From assembly GCF_002258315.1 (NCBI RefSeq), contig NZ_NOYD01000046.1, positions 73,638 to 137,637 of the forward strand: a DNA stretch of 64,000 bases. The letters are read 5' to 3'. The notes under the pieces are model-generated. The model saw only the letters and a program-made list of their open reading frames with translations. It made no database searches and was not told the origin of the DNA. The stretch is from Rhodococcus sp. 06-462-5 (GTDB lineage: Bacteria; Actinomycetota; Actinomycetes; Mycobacteriales; Mycobacteriaceae). Of the stretch, positions 1 through 12,198 are shown piece by piece; the first letter of the stretch is position 1; every line of letters starts with the position of its first letter. Position numbers and translations under genes: made by a program.

Positions 1-298
1 CGACGATGAACTCGGAGGATTCGTCGGCAGCGGCCCACATGTCGGAGTTCGATCGCGCCGCAGCTGATTTCTCCAGCTCGGTGAATCGGGCCGGGAATTC
101 GCGGCCGAAGGTGAGGCCGAAGTAGCCGTATTCGACGATCGCCAGGTGCTTGATCAGCCCCAGGAGATTCGTCCCAGTCGGCGTCATCGGCCGTCGTTTC
201 TGGTACTCGGTGAGGCCGTCGAGCTTCCACAGCATGTTCTCGCGGGCGATCCGCAGATACTGGTGCAGGTCGTCTTTCATGCTGGTCGGCTCGGCCAT
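1..298 (-). CDS. DinB / DUF664 family protein, partial (C-terminus off window)
   Basis: The reading frame runs without a stop from an ATG at 298 to the window edge, so about 99 N-terminal residues are present. The protein begins MAEPTSMKDDLHQYLRIAR and has the long amphipathic first helix with W-K-L-D-G-L, followed by L-I-K-H-L-A-I-V-E and Y-F-G-L-T-F-G. This pattern is typical of the DUF664/DinB-like four-helix bundle, a family of putative metal-dependent enzymes related to mycothiol- and bacillithiol-dependent proteins. The His in KHLAIVE would be a metal ligand in that family. It follows the CPBP gene on the same strand with 5 nt between them, so the two are probably co-transcribed. The substrate cannot be inferred from this fragment. 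Confidence 0.75.
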   Translation of the reverse strand, partial: MAEPTSMKDDLHQYLRIARENMLWKLDGLTEYQKRRPMTPTGTNLLGLIKHLAIVEYGYFGLTFGREFPARFTELEKSAAARSNSDMWAAADESSEFIV

Positions 299-303
299 AC
301 TCG

Positions 304-1047
304 TCAGCTCACCGACGCGTGCCAGACCAGAGCAGCGGCCAGCGCGCCGAGTCCGTTCAGCGACCAGTGCAGGGCGATGGGGGCGATCAAACTTCCGCTG
401 CGGCTGCGCAGCCACGTGAACACCACACCCGCCGCCGCAGTCGCCACGACGGCCAGCGCGATACCGACGATCTGCCCGAACAGTCCGCCGCCGAGAAACC
501 CGCTCAGCCCCACGTTGCCCGCCGTCAGCCCCAGCGACGACGCGATGTGCCACAGACCGAACAGCAGGGACCCTGCAGCGAACACGCCTCGAGCTCCGTA
601 GATGCGCCCCAGCGTGCCGTGCAGCACGCCGCGGAACGCGAGTTCTTCCGGGATGACGGTCTGCAGCGGAATGACGATCATCGATGCGACGATTGCGGCA
701 GAAACGGTTGCGTATCGGTCGGCCATGAAGAACGGACGAGTCAGCGGCAGCAACGCACCGATCGCGACGACGGTGAGGACGACCCCGACGGCTCCGAGTG
801 CGTACAGAGATCCGGTCTTCCACTGCTTCGGAGACAGTCCCAGTTCGGCCCACCCCAGACCGCGACGGTTCGCCAGGACTACCAGCAGAACCGCGGCGAT
901 CGGAACCGTCGCGATGCTGGCCCAGACCGTGGTGAAGTGCGCGATGAGGTTGGTGCCCACGAGTACGAGGACGACGATGGCGACGTCGAGGTAAGCGTGG
1001 AAGGCGCGTCGGGGTGCCACGCTCCCGGCCGGATTCACAGCAAGCAT
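304..1047 (-). CDS. CPBP family intramembrane glutamic endopeptidase
   Basis: A 247-residue polytopic membrane protein with the hallmark CPBP (Abi/CAAX protease) motifs: E134-E135 and R139 in IPEELAFRG, F-G-L-W-H167 in the next helix, and a later LHW. In characterised family members these Glu and His residues form the intramembrane metalloprotease-like site. Substrates are usually unknown in actinobacteria. The open frame extends upstream to 1140, but that would overlap the neighbouring gene by 74 nt. The Met at 1047 gives a 19-nt spacing and places the first membrane helix about 20 residues in, so I prefer it. It lies between the DUF3533 gene and the DinB-like gene on the same strand. Confidence 0.82.
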   Translation of the reverse strand: MLAVNPAGSVAPRRAFHAYLDVAIVVLVLVGTNLIAHFTTVWASIATVPIAAVLLVVLANRRGLGWAELGLSPKQWKTGSLYALGAVGVVLTVVAIGALLPLTRPFFMADRYATVSAAIVASMIVIPLQTVIPEELAFRGVLHGTLGRIYGARGVFAAGSLLFGLWHIASSLGLTAGNVGLSGFLGGGLFGQIVGIALAVVATAAAGVVFTWLRSRSGSLIAPIALHWSLNGLGALAAALVWHASVS

Positions 1048-1066
1048 TGGATCGAGTGTACTGGCG

Positions 1067-2365
1067 TCAGCTGTGAGCGCCCGGTGAATCGAGGCTTCGG
1101 TCGAGGCCTTTGCGGTCGTAGATGCGGGTGAACACCACACCGAACACGAGCCCGATGAGCAGTCCGAGAGACGTCATGCCCACCGAGTGCAGCAGCCCTG
1201 CGTCGAGTGAGGCGTTGAAGTACAGGATCGAGCGGGTGCCGAGGAAAATCTGGTGCATCGGCTCGAACTGCGCGAGCCAGGTGAAGAGCCGCGGGCTGGC
1301 TTCGAGGGGAATGGTGCCACCCGAGGACGGCAACGCCAGGATGATGAACACGATCAGATTGATCAGCAGTCCTGCGGTGCCGAACGCGGACATCACCGCC
1401 AATGCCGTGATGCCGACCGCGGTGATCGCGAACGCGCCGTACATCCACAGGGTCCAGGCGTGGGTGATCGGCATACCGAGCAGATGACTGATCAGCAGAT
1501 ACAGGGCAGACACCAGCATGGCCAGTACGACCATGACGAGCCACTTCACGAGCAGCGTCTGGAAGCGGTTGATCAGGGTCGGTCCCCGATGGATGTACTT
1601 GGGACCGATCTCTGTGGGTGTGAATCCGAGTAGGCCGTCGACGAGTGCGCTGACGATGGTCGCACCGGTGAAGCCCGCCAGGACGAGCAAGAGCGCGTAA
1701 TAGAAGGCGGACAGGCCACCGCCGGTGCCGTCGGGCAGAGGATCGTATTGCGCAACGATCACATCGATCGGCAGCGCGAGGGTGAGAGCACTTGCACCGG
1801 CGAGCTGAGTCTCGCCGAGCTGTTGGCGTACCTGTTCGGTGATCTGCTGTCCCACAGTTTCATTGACCGACTCGAACGCCGGTGTCGCCACTCCGGTCAC
1901 GAGTGACATTCCGAAACTGCCGGCACGTGGGTTGGTGTAGACCGTGATGATCGGCTTCTCGACGTCCCCGGGAATCACGCTCGCCTGGGCGAGGATTCCC
2001 ATTCTCTTGGTGAAATCGCTGGGGATGACGATGGAACCGTAGGCCTCGGCCGTCGACAGCAGCGATTGTGCCTGCGCCGGGCCGACTTCCCTGAAATCGA
2101 CCTTCTCCGGATCGACGTTCTGCAGCAGACCCTCGACGATGTCGTTGCCTATGTTGCGTTGCTCGCCCGCAAGGGTGTCGCCCTCGTCCTGGTTGACGAT
2201 CGCGATGGGAAGGTCGTGCAGATTGCCTCGCGGGTCGAGGACTCCGCCCAGATACAAGGCAGCCAGAAAGGACATCAGCGCCGAGACCACGAGGATCGGA
2301 GCGAGCCAGAAACGCGGCGAACGTAGGACGTCGGCCATCGACCGAGGGGTTCTGTCGGAGGTCAC
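1067..2365 (-). CDS. DUF3533 / YhgE-Pip-like membrane protein
   Basis: A 432-residue protein with one N-terminal membrane segment (about residues 19-41). A long extracytoplasmic domain follows, containing L-P-I-A-I-V-N-Q-D-E-G, the conserved opening strand of YhgE/Pip-type and DUF3533 proteins. A C-terminal block of several hydrophobic helices then resembles the ABC-2 permease fold. Related proteins act in phage adsorption, type VII-associated export or small-molecule resistance, but no single function can be assigned. The start ATG at 2365 is followed by a basic stretch before the first helix. The gene probably forms a short unit with the CPBP gene downstream; a strong hairpin at 2467-2493 separates it from msrA. 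Confidence 0.75.
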   Translation of the reverse strand: MTSDRTPRSMADVLRSPRFWLAPILVVSALMSFLAALYLGGVLDPRGNLHDLPIAIVNQDEGDTLAGEQRNIGNDIVEGLLQNVDPEKVDFREVGPAQAQSLLSTAEAYGSIVIPSDFTKRMGILAQASVIPGDVEKPIITVYTNPRAGSFGMSLVTGVATPAFESVNETVGQQITEQVRQQLGETQLAGASALTLALPIDVIVAQYDPLPDGTGGGLSAFYYALLLVLAGFTGATIVSALVDGLLGFTPTEIGPKYIHRGPTLINRFQTLLVKWLVMVVLAMLVSALYLLISHLLGMPITHAWTLWMYGAFAITAVGITALAVMSAFGTAGLLINLIVFIILALPSSGGTIPLEASPRLFTWLAQFEPMHQIFLGTRSILYFNASLDAGLLHSVGMTSLGLLIGLVFGVVFTRIYDRKGLDRSLDSPGAHS

Positions 2366-2466
2366 CGGATCAGTGTCGCAAGTTCGGCTCCCGAGTGCGC
2401 GGTAGTTCGACCGCTGCTACGCCACCCATGTGAACGGAACTTCGCAGCAGGCTACGAGACCGGAGA

Positions 2467-2493
2467 GGAGCCTGCGGAACGACCGCAGGCTCC
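2467..2493 (-). terminator. Factor-independent-type hairpin downstream of msrA
   Basis: A perfect 11-bp stem: GGAGCCTGCGG (2467-2477), a 5-nt loop and CCGCAGGCTCC (2483-2493). It begins 26 nt after the msrA stop and has no long T tract, as is common in high-GC actinobacteria. Confidence 0.7.
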
Positions 2494-2518
2494 CCGCGCA
2501 CGTGTGCGGCTCAGCCGC

Positions 2519-3031
2519 TCAGGCGTTTGCCCTACGCGGCAGCTTCCACTCCGGACGCACCCAGTGGCAGGTGTATCCCTCGGGGTACTTCTGCAGGTAG
2601 TCCTGGTGCTCGGGCTCGGCTTCCCAGAAATCTCCGGCCGCGGTGACCTCGGTGACGACCTTGCCCGGCCACAGTCCCGACGCGTCGACGTCTGCGATCG
2701 TGTCCTCGGCGACGCGCTTCTGCTCGTCGGTGAGGTAGAAGATCGCCGAGCGGTAGCTCGCGCCGATGTCGTTGCCCTGACGGTTCTTGGTGGTGGGGTC
2801 GTGGATCTGGAAGAAGAACTCGAGCAGATCCCGGTACGTCGTCTGGGTGGGGTCGTAGACGACCTCGAGTCCCTCGGCGTGATTGCCGTGGTTGCGGTAC
2901 GTGGCGTTCGGGACCTCGCCGCCGGTGTAGCCGACGCGGGTGGAGATCACGCCCGGGAGCTTGCGGACGAGCTCTTCGGCTCCCCAGAAGCACCCTCCGG
3001 CGAGAATGGCGGTTTCGGTGGCTGCAGACAT
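2519..3031 (-). CDS. msrA: Peptide-methionine (S)-S-oxide reductase MsrA
   Basis: A 170-residue cytoplasmic enzyme that reduces the S-epimer of methionine sulfoxide in proteins and free methionine using thioredoxin-type donors. The catalytic motif GGCFWGAEE carries the nucleophilic Cys14. The conserved block G-Y-T-G-G, the [12 protein letters not shown] stretch and FFQIHDPT follow in the usual MsrA order. Length matches the family. A second Cys lies near the C-terminus (YTCHW) and may serve as resolving cysteine. It appears to be a single-gene unit: the MDR reductase gene upstream is 57 nt away on the same strand and a hairpin follows the stop. Confidence 0.95.
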   Translation of the reverse strand: MSAATETAILAGGCFWGAEELVRKLPGVISTRVGYTGGEVPNATYRNHGNHAEGLEVVYDPTQTTYRDLLEFFFQIHDPTTKNRQGNDIGASYRSAIFYLTDEQKRVAEDTIADVDASGLWPGKVVTEVTAAGDFWEAEPEHQDYLQKYPEGYTCHWVRPEWKLPRRANA

Positions 3032-3088
3032 CGTTGCTCTCCTAGCTCTTTATCGATCGATACGTGTGGTTCAACGAACGAAGCGCGC

Positions 3089-4120
3089 TCATAATTCCGA
3101 ATCGTGGGTGCGTTCTCCGACCTCGAGGACCAGTTTGCCGGTGTTGGCACCGTCGAACAACAGGTTCAGTGTCGATCCGAAGGCGGGGACGCCGCCGATC
3201 TCGATCTGCTCCCGCGCGGTCATTTTGCCGCTGGTGAGCAGTTCGGACAGTGCGTCGATGCCCTCCTGGTAGCGGTCGAGGTAGTCGAAGATGATGAAGC
3301 CCGTCATCGATGCCCGATTGATCAACAGGGACAGGTAGTGCGCCGGGCCGGGCTGCGGATCCGTGGCGTTGTAGCCGGAGATGGCTCCGCACAACACCAC
3401 TCGCGCTCCCTTGCGCAGCCGCGAGAGGGCCGCGTCGAGGATTTCGCCGCCGACGTTGTCGAAATACACGTCGATGCCCTTGGGGGCAGCGGCCTTCAGG
3501 CCCTTGTACACCGACTCGTTCTTGTAGTCGATCGCCGCGTCGAAGCCCAGCTCTTCGGTGAGCCACGCACACTTCTCGGGTCCACCGGCAATGCCGATCA
3601 CAGTGGCTCCCTTGGCTTTTGCGATCTGACCCGCGATGCTGCCCACGGCTCCGGCGGCTCCGGAGATCACCACGGTGTCGCCCTCGGTGAGCTTGCCGAC
3701 GTCCATCAGGCCGAAGTACGCCGTCAGTCCGGGGAAGCCGAGGGCTCCCAGCCATGTGGGTGCGGGTGCGATGGATTCGTCGACCTTCTGTACGCCCGTG
3801 CCGTCCGACAGCGCATGCTCGGTGACGCCGAACGAGCCCGAAACGATCTCTCCGACAGCGTAATCAGGGTGATGCGATTCCAGCACCCGTCCTACGGCGT
3901 GTGCCCGCATCACCTCGCCGATCCCGACGGGCGGCACGTACGAGCGCGCATCGTTGAGCCAGCCGCGCATCGCCGGGTCGAGTGAGACGTAGTCGACGGT
4001 GACGACGAACTCGCCGTCGCCCGGAGTGGGAATCGGTTCCTCGGTGAGGTTCCACGTCGACTCGTCGGGACGTCCCACCGGGCGCTGAGCCAATCGGATC
4101 TGACGGTTCACAGATGTCAT
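3089..4120 (-). CDS. NADP-dependent oxidoreductase, zinc-independent MDR family (CurA / leukotriene B4 12-HD type)
   Basis: A 343-residue medium-chain dehydrogenase/reductase. The N-terminal GroES-like part has LAQRPVGRPDESTW and the substrate-domain D-P-A-M-R-G-W. The Rossmann part has the AxxGxxG-type nucleotide loop AAGAVGS and a G-I-A-G-G region after the second strand. No structural-zinc cysteine cluster is visible, which fits the 2-alkenal/prostaglandin reductase branch that reduces activated C=C bonds with NADPH. The preferred ATG at 4120 begins MTSVNRQIRLAQRPVG, the canonical family start. It is divergent from the HAD phosphatase gene across a 75-nt gap that must hold both promoters. 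The natural substrate is unknown. Confidence 0.88.
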   Translation of the reverse strand: MTSVNRQIRLAQRPVGRPDESTWNLTEEPIPTPGDGEFVVTVDYVSLDPAMRGWLNDARSYVPPVGIGEVMRAHAVGRVLESHHPDYAVGEIVSGSFGVTEHALSDGTGVQKVDESIAPAPTWLGALGFPGLTAYFGLMDVGKLTEGDTVVISGAAGAVGSIAGQIAKAKGATVIGIAGGPEKCAWLTEELGFDAAIDYKNESVYKGLKAAAPKGIDVYFDNVGGEILDAALSRLRKGARVVLCGAISGYNATDPQPGPAHYLSLLINRASMTGFIIFDYLDRYQEGIDALSELLTSGKMTAREQIEIGGVPAFGSTLNLLFDGANTGKLVLEVGERTHDSEL

Positions 4121-4195
4121 CTACCGTTCCTTCCACATCGAAGACGTGCATGTCGAAAACAGGGTGCTTCGACACTAGGGCAGAATGACGTCACG

Positions 4196-5032
4196 ATGAC
4201 CAACGCGCCGAACACCACCCGCCTCGCCCCCCGACTCGTTGCCAGCGATGTCGACGGCACCCTGCTCGACCAGCACGAGCGAGTCACCGAACGCACCAGG
4301 CGTGCCGTGTCGGCCGTCGTGGCCGACGGCGTCCCCTTCGTACTGTCCACCGGCCGGCCGCCGAGGTGGATCCACCCCGTCGTCGATCAGCTGGGATACG
4401 CGCCGATGTCGGTGTGCGCCAACGGCGCGGTGATCTACGACGCCGCCAACGATCGCGTGCTCAGCGCCGAGACGCTCTCGGTGCAGACACTGCAGTGGTT
4501 GGCCGACGTCGCCTACCGCGCGTTGCCCGGCTGCGGTCTGGCCGCCGAGCGAGTGGGCCGGACGGCACACGACTCGGCCACGCCGCAGTTCGTCAGCTCG
4601 CCCGGCTACGAGCACGCGTGGCTGAACCCCGACAACGTCGAGATGACCGAGGACGACGTGGTCGACGTTCCGGCCGTCAAGCTGTTGATCCGGCTGTCCG
4701 GTTCCACCAGTGGACACATGGCCGACGTCCTGTCCCCGCTGATCTCGGGTCGAGCCGACCTGACGTTCTCCACCGACAACGGACTCATCGAGCTCTCGGC
4801 CCCGGGCATCACCAAGGCGTCGGGCCTGGCCAAGGTCGCCGAGACGCTGTCGGTGGACGTGAAGGACATCGTGGCCTTCGGCGACATGCCCAACGACGTG
4901 CCGATGCTCTCGATGGTCGGACTGGGCGTCGCGATGGGTAACGCGCATCCCGCTGCCGTCGCGGCGGCGAACGAACAGACCGTCACCAACGCAGAAGACG
5001 GAGTGGCGCACGTCCTCGAACGCTGGTGGTGA
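4196..5032 (+). CDS. Cof-type HAD-IIB family hydrolase
   Basis: A 278-residue HAD phosphatase. Motif I is D18-V-D20-G-T-L-L-D, with the nucleophilic and general-acid aspartates. A motif II threonine follows in L-S-T-G-R-P. Motif IV is G-D-M-P-N-D near the C-terminus. A large C2 cap lies between motifs II and III, as in Cof/YidA sugar-phosphate phosphatases. The likely reaction is hydrolysis of a small phosphorylated metabolite, but the substrate is not predictable. It is a cytoplasmic protein. The gene is convergent with the LGFP amidase and the two share a strong hairpin in the 77-nt gap. Confidence 0.9.
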   Translation: MTNAPNTTRLAPRLVASDVDGTLLDQHERVTERTRRAVSAVVADGVPFVLSTGRPPRWIHPVVDQLGYAPMSVCANGAVIYDAANDRVLSAETLSVQTLQWLADVAYRALPGCGLAAERVGRTAHDSATPQFVSSPGYEHAWLNPDNVEMTEDDVVDVPAVKLLIRLSGSTSGHMADVLSPLISGRADLTFSTDNGLIELSAPGITKASGLAKVAETLSVDVKDIVAFGDMPNDVPMLSMVGLGVAMGNAHPAAVAAANEQTVTNAEDGVAHVLERWW

Positions 5033-5063
5033 TGCGTCGGTTCTGGGGCGTTTCGAACACGAG

Positions 5064-5095
5064 AAGGGCCGAGTCACCACGGTGACTCGGCCCTT
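5064..5095. terminator. Bidirectional terminator between HAD gene and amidase
   Basis: A perfect 15-bp inverted repeat: AAGGGCCGAGTCACC at 5064-5078, 2 nt, and its complement at 5081-5095. It lies between two convergent genes. The arms begin with AA and end with TT, so it can act on either strand. Confidence 0.85.
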
Positions 5096-5109
5096 GTCGC
5101 TGGTGAAGC

Positions 5110-7326
5110 TCAGCCCGCGGGTGCGGGCTCCGGTGCGGGAGCAGGCTCGGGCACAGGAGCCGGTTCCACCGGTGCTGCGACGGGGTTCTGCATCTCCGCG
5201 TTGTAGGTGTCGTTGTACGTCTTGATCACCGTGGTGACGATTCCGGTGAGCTCGTTGAAGATCAGCGAACCGTTCTCGAAGTCGGTCCGGAAGCCCTCCG
5301 GCACCCGGAACTCGTCGGTGAGCGGGAGACCCAGGACGCCGTCGACGCCACCCTGCTGCACGTACTGCTGGAAGATCTTGCCGATGACGGCCACAGCCTG
5401 GCCGGCCATGTTGGTGATGATCTCGCCGTTGGCGAACTGGGCCTTCTCGCGGCCGCCGCTCACCTGCACCAGACCGCTCACCGGTACGCCGAGCGCGCCG
5501 GTTTCGCCGCCCGAGGACAACCACTTCTGTGCAACAGGACTGGTCGACGCCAATCGCTGCAACTCGGCGACCAGGGCCGGGATGTTCTCGCCCAGAGTGG
5601 AACTGGCGTCGGTACCCGGACGTGCCGGAGTCGAATCGGTGACCGCAGAATCCGGAGTGGTGTCGGGCGCATCGGGCGATGCCGGAGTGGCATCTCCGCC
5701 GCCGCCGAGGTTTGCCGCAGCGATGTCGCGGATCTCCCCGAGCCGTGCGTATCCGGCGTCACCGGGGCATTCGGTGTTGCCGACGTCGCGGTGACCGAAG
5801 ATCACCGGCAGGTCGACGCTCTTGCCCTTGCCGACGAACGTGAAATCCGTTCCCTCCGAGGTCATCGTCGTGGTTCCCTTGGGGTCGAGACCGGCCTTGC
5901 CGAGTCGCCAACCGAGGAACTTGCCGACCGAGTCGATGGTCTCCTGCGAGGGATCGACGTTGGAGTAGTCGCCCATCATGGCGATGCCCATCGTGTTCTC
6001 GTTGAACCCGCCCGAGTGAGCGCCCTGAACCGGCTTGTCCAAGCCGCCTGCGCGACCCTCGAAGATCTGGCCGTACTTGTCGACGAGGACGTTGTAGCCG
6101 ATGTCGCACCAGCCGAGTGTCTGCGCGTGGTACGCGTAGATGGCGCGGACGATCTCCGCCGATTCGGACTTGGAGTAGTCGTTGCTACCTGCGGTGTGGT
6201 GCACAGTGGCACCGCCGAGGAAGTCGTCGATCGTCGGTGTGGCGCAACGGATCGACTCGTCGGCACCCCACTGCGCGCGGGTGATGACCTTGGGGCCTGC
6301 GTCACCGGCGACGGGAGTGGCGATGTCGCTCAGTGCCGAGTCGACCGGCGACGTGCCGGGCGTGATGAGCACGGCACTGATGTCGTTGACCGCCGCAGCC
6401 AACTGCTCTGCGGAACTCGCCTGGTCGGGATCCGCTGCCGGATCTGCCGGTGCAGGCTCGGCTGCGGCCGGATCCATTGCAGCCGGATCGAGTGGGGCGG
6501 GATCCTGTTGGCGCAGTGGCTTGCTCGATGACGCCGGCGTGTAGCCCAACGGCTGCTCCGCAGCAGCGGGAGCCTCGGCTGCGTCGGTGGCTGGCAGTTC
6601 GACGACCGGAACCTCGGGAACCGGTGCAGTCGCAAAGCTTTCGGGAGCTGCACTGCTCGTCATCGGCGTCAGCAGCACCTGCACGGCCTTGGTCAGTCCG
6701 ACGAAGATCGGCTCGGTGCCCTGCTTTTCCGGAGCGGGAACGGCGTCGCTCGCAGTGGTATCCACCGGCGCGGTTTCCAGCCACGGACCCCAGGATCCGT
6801 CCTCCAGTTGCCGGCGAACCTGTGCGGAAGCACCGTCGAGCTGTTCGGAGGCCAGGGCCACCATGCTGAACGGGGTGTCCTGCTTGATCTCCTTGACGGC
6901 GGCACCGAGCGGCGGACCGGTCGGATCGGCAGCTTCCGGATTGACCGGTGCTGCTGCGTCCACCCGAGGAATCGGGGCCTGTGCGGTCGCGTTGCCCGGG
7001 GCCGGCGTGGTGAGACCCGGGATGTCGGGAATCTCGATCGGCGGGATCACGATGGAATCCGGCAGCGGCAGGTACTTCAGATCGGAGAGCCGTAGATCGG
7101 GCAACGGCAGTCCGGTGAGCTCCTGCAGCGGGATCACGATGTCCGGTGCAGCGCTGAGCGCGGTCTCGACGATCTTGGTCGGCACAGTGACGGGGGTTGT
7201 CTCGTTGGCCGGTCGAACTCCGGTTGTCGTGCTGTCGGTGAGGCCTGCGACCGCAAAGGGGGTCGCGACGGCCAGCAGTGCGACAGCACCGAGAACGATC
7301 GACGGCTTCGTTCGACGGTTCGGCAA
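5110..7326 (-). CDS. Secreted N-acetylmuramoyl-L-alanine amidase with LGFP repeats (Rv3811/Csp-like)
   Basis: A 738-residue exported protein. A signal sequence (PSIVLGAVALLAVATPFAVAG) is followed by a long Ala/Pro-rich region. A PGRP/Amidase_2 domain sits in the middle, with the zinc-ligand motifs VHHTAG and FGHRD..TECPG. LGFP-type wall-binding repeats follow (G-A-L-G-V-P, G-V-L-G-L-P), then a Pro/Ala tail. It should cleave the lactyl-Ala bond of peptidoglycan at the wall. The start is TTG at 7326, supported by a GGGAG Shine-Dalgarno 7 nt upstream. Location next to glf matches Rv3811 beside Rv3809c in Mycobacterium tuberculosis, except that cobM-cobF intervene here. Confidence 0.9.
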   Translation of the reverse strand: MPNRRTKPSIVLGAVALLAVATPFAVAGLTDSTTTGVRPANETTPVTVPTKIVETALSAAPDIVIPLQELTGLPLPDLRLSDLKYLPLPDSIVIPPIEIPDIPGLTTPAPGNATAQAPIPRVDAAAPVNPEAADPTGPPLGAAVKEIKQDTPFSMVALASEQLDGASAQVRRQLEDGSWGPWLETAPVDTTASDAVPAPEKQGTEPIFVGLTKAVQVLLTPMTSSAAPESFATAPVPEVPVVELPATDAAEAPAAAEQPLGYTPASSSKPLRQQDPAPLDPAAMDPAAAEPAPADPAADPDQASSAEQLAAAVNDISAVLITPGTSPVDSALSDIATPVAGDAGPKVITRAQWGADESIRCATPTIDDFLGGATVHHTAGSNDYSKSESAEIVRAIYAYHAQTLGWCDIGYNVLVDKYGQIFEGRAGGLDKPVQGAHSGGFNENTMGIAMMGDYSNVDPSQETIDSVGKFLGWRLGKAGLDPKGTTTMTSEGTDFTFVGKGKSVDLPVIFGHRDVGNTECPGDAGYARLGEIRDIAAANLGGGGDATPASPDAPDTTPDSAVTDSTPARPGTDASSTLGENIPALVAELQRLASTSPVAQKWLSSGGETGALGVPVSGLVQVSGGREKAQFANGEIITNMAGQAVAVIGKIFQQYVQQGGVDGVLGLPLTDEFRVPEGFRTDFENGSLIFNELTGIVTTVIKTYNDTYNAEMQNPVAAPVEPAPVPEPAPAPEPAPAG

Positions 7327-7507
7327 GGCGGTACTCCCTGGTTGTTGGTAGGTACGCGTCGTAGGATCTCCAGTTGCTGAACAACATGCATCACATCAGC
7401 AACATGAGTCCCATCAGACACAAGGCTAAACCTTAGCTTGACAGTTAGCCACAGCCGGGAAGTCCAGTGGCGCGGCGCGTCGGGCGCGTCGCATACGCTT
7501 TTCAGCT

Positions 7508-8251
7508 GTGACTGTGCACTTCATCGGAGCCGGACCGGGCGCTGCCGACCTGCTCACGCTGCGGGCCGTCGGGTTTCTGCGATCGAGCCCGGTCTGCGTC
7601 TACGCCGGTACCTACATCGACCACGCGATCCTCGAACATTGCTCCGCTGGCACCCGACTGGTCGACACCGCGAAGCTCGACCTCGACGCCATCACCGCAG
7701 AGCTGGTCGCAGCCCACGAGCGCGGCGAGGACGTCGCCCGCCTGTGCTCGGGGGATCCGTCCCTCTACTCCGCGCTGGCGGAGATGTCCGCACGACTCGA
7801 CGCCGCAGGCGTGCCCTGGGACGTCACCCCTGGCGTTCCGGCGTACGCGGCTGCAGCCGCCGCACTGGGCGTCGAGCTGACGGTTCCCGAGGTGACGCAG
7901 TCGGTGGTGCTCACCCGCGCGCAGGCCCGCTCGACGGCGATGCCCGATACCGAGGCACTGAAGAACTTCGCCGCCACCCGGGCGACCTTGGCGCTGCACC
8001 TGGCGATCACGCGCACGCGCATCCTGACCGACGAACTGACGGAGTTCTACGGCCCGGAGTGCCCCGCCACCGTCGTCTTCCACGCCAGCAAGCCGGACGA
8101 GCTGATTCTGCGCGGCACGCTGGCCGACATCGCCGATCAGGTCGAGGCCGCGGACCTACGACAGGCCGCAGTCATTCTGGTGGGGCCCGCCCTGGCTCGA
8201 CGCGTCGTCACCGAATCCCATCTGTACGACGCGTGTCGGGACCGCTCGTGA
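7508..8251 (+). CDS. cobM: Precorrin-4 C(11)-methyltransferase CobM
   Basis: A 247-residue SAM-dependent tetrapyrrole methylase. It opens with the canonical MTVHFIGAGPGAADL glycine-rich loop and V-Y-A-G-T-Y, then has L-C-S-G-D-P-S-L-Y-S and the T-P-G-V-P substrate-loop block. CobM methylates C-11 of precorrin-4 in the aerobic cobalamin pathway. The GTG at 7508 is chosen because it gives the conserved N-terminus. It overlaps cobF by 4 nt (GTGA), so translation is probably coupled. The 181-nt gap upstream, shared with the divergent amidase gene, must contain the promoter; a TTGACA hexamer lies at 7439-7444, but no good -10 follows it. Confidence 0.95.
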   Translation: MTVHFIGAGPGAADLLTLRAVGFLRSSPVCVYAGTYIDHAILEHCSAGTRLVDTAKLDLDAITAELVAAHERGEDVARLCSGDPSLYSALAEMSARLDAAGVPWDVTPGVPAYAAAAAALGVELTVPEVTQSVVLTRAQARSTAMPDTEALKNFAATRATLALHLAITRTRILTDELTEFYGPECPATVVFHASKPDELILRGTLADIADQVEAADLRQAAVILVGPALARRVVTESHLYDACRDRS

Positions 8252-8997
8252 GGATCCATCTGATCGGCATCGGCGGCGGCCACCCGGATCAGGTGACCGT
8301 CCAGGCCGTCGAGAAACTGCGGGCCGTGGACGTGTTCATCGTGGCCGACAAGGGTGCGTCCGTCGGCGATCTCGCAGCAGCCAGGCAGGAGATACTCGAG
8401 CGCCACCACGGTGGCAGCTACCGGGTGATCGAGGTACCCGACCCGCCCCGCGACCGTTCGCCCCGGGAGTACGAGACCGCCGTCCTCGACTGGCACGACG
8501 CCCGCGCCCGCGCCTACGCCGATGTGCTCGACGGCCTCGCCGAAGGCACCGTCGTCGGATTCCTCGTCTGGGGAGACCCCGCGCTCTACGACAGCACTAT
8601 CCGCGTCGTCGAGCGGTTGGCTGCGTTGCGCGGCGACATCGAGTTCGATGTCACACCCGGTATCTCCAGCGTGTCGATGCTGGCGGCGAGTCATCGCCTC
8701 GTCCTCAACCGCATCGGCGGACCGATCGTCATCACCACCGGCAGGAACTTGGCGGGCGACGTCGCCGCCGGCCTCGACAACCTCGTGGTCATGCTCGACG
8801 GCAACCTGGCCTGCAGCGCGCTGACCGGCGCAGGATGGGGTATCCACTGGGGAGCCAATCTGGGGACGGCGGACGAGAAGCTGGTGGCGGGTCCGCTCGA
8901 CGACGTGCTGGGCGAGATCCGGCGCGCCCGCGAGGAGGTCAAGTCCCAGCACGGCTGGGTGATGGACACCTACCTGCTTCGACGTTCCTTGGAATGA
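8248..8997 (+). CDS. cobF: Precorrin-6A synthase (deacetylating) CobF
   Basis: A 249-residue tetrapyrrole methylase that methylates C-1 of precorrin-5 and releases the acetyl group, giving precorrin-6A in the oxygen-dependent B12 route. The N-terminus MRIHLIGIGGGHPDQVT is the CobF signature, with the extra Gly and the HPDQ segment. F-L-V-W-G-D-P-A-L-Y-D, DVTPGISSVSMLAA and LDGNLAC blocks follow, all typical of CobF rather than other methylases. The frame is open far upstream, but GTG at 8248 gives the right N-terminus and a 4-nt overlap with cobM. It is followed after 67 nt by glf. No other cobalamin-synthesis gene is in the window. Confidence 0.94.
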   Translation: MRIHLIGIGGGHPDQVTVQAVEKLRAVDVFIVADKGASVGDLAAARQEILERHHGGSYRVIEVPDPPRDRSPREYETAVLDWHDARARAYADVLDGLAEGTVVGFLVWGDPALYDSTIRVVERLAALRGDIEFDVTPGISSVSMLAASHRLVLNRIGGPIVITTGRNLAGDVAAGLDNLVVMLDGNLACSALTGAGWGIHWGANLGTADEKLVAGPLDDVLGEIRRAREEVKSQHGWVMDTYLLRRSLE

Positions 8998-9031
8998 CAC
9001 CGGGCCCGGCGATCGGCGCCTGGTGGGGTAG

Positions 9032-12175
<3,144 letters not shown>

Positions 12176-12198
<23 letters not shown>

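Noticed and set aside
7423-7446. IdeR/DtxR-like operator (GGCTAAACCTTAGC) upstream of cobM
   Set aside because: The short inverted repeat resembles half-sites but does not fit the 19-bp consensus in spacing, and neither neighbour is a typical iron gene.
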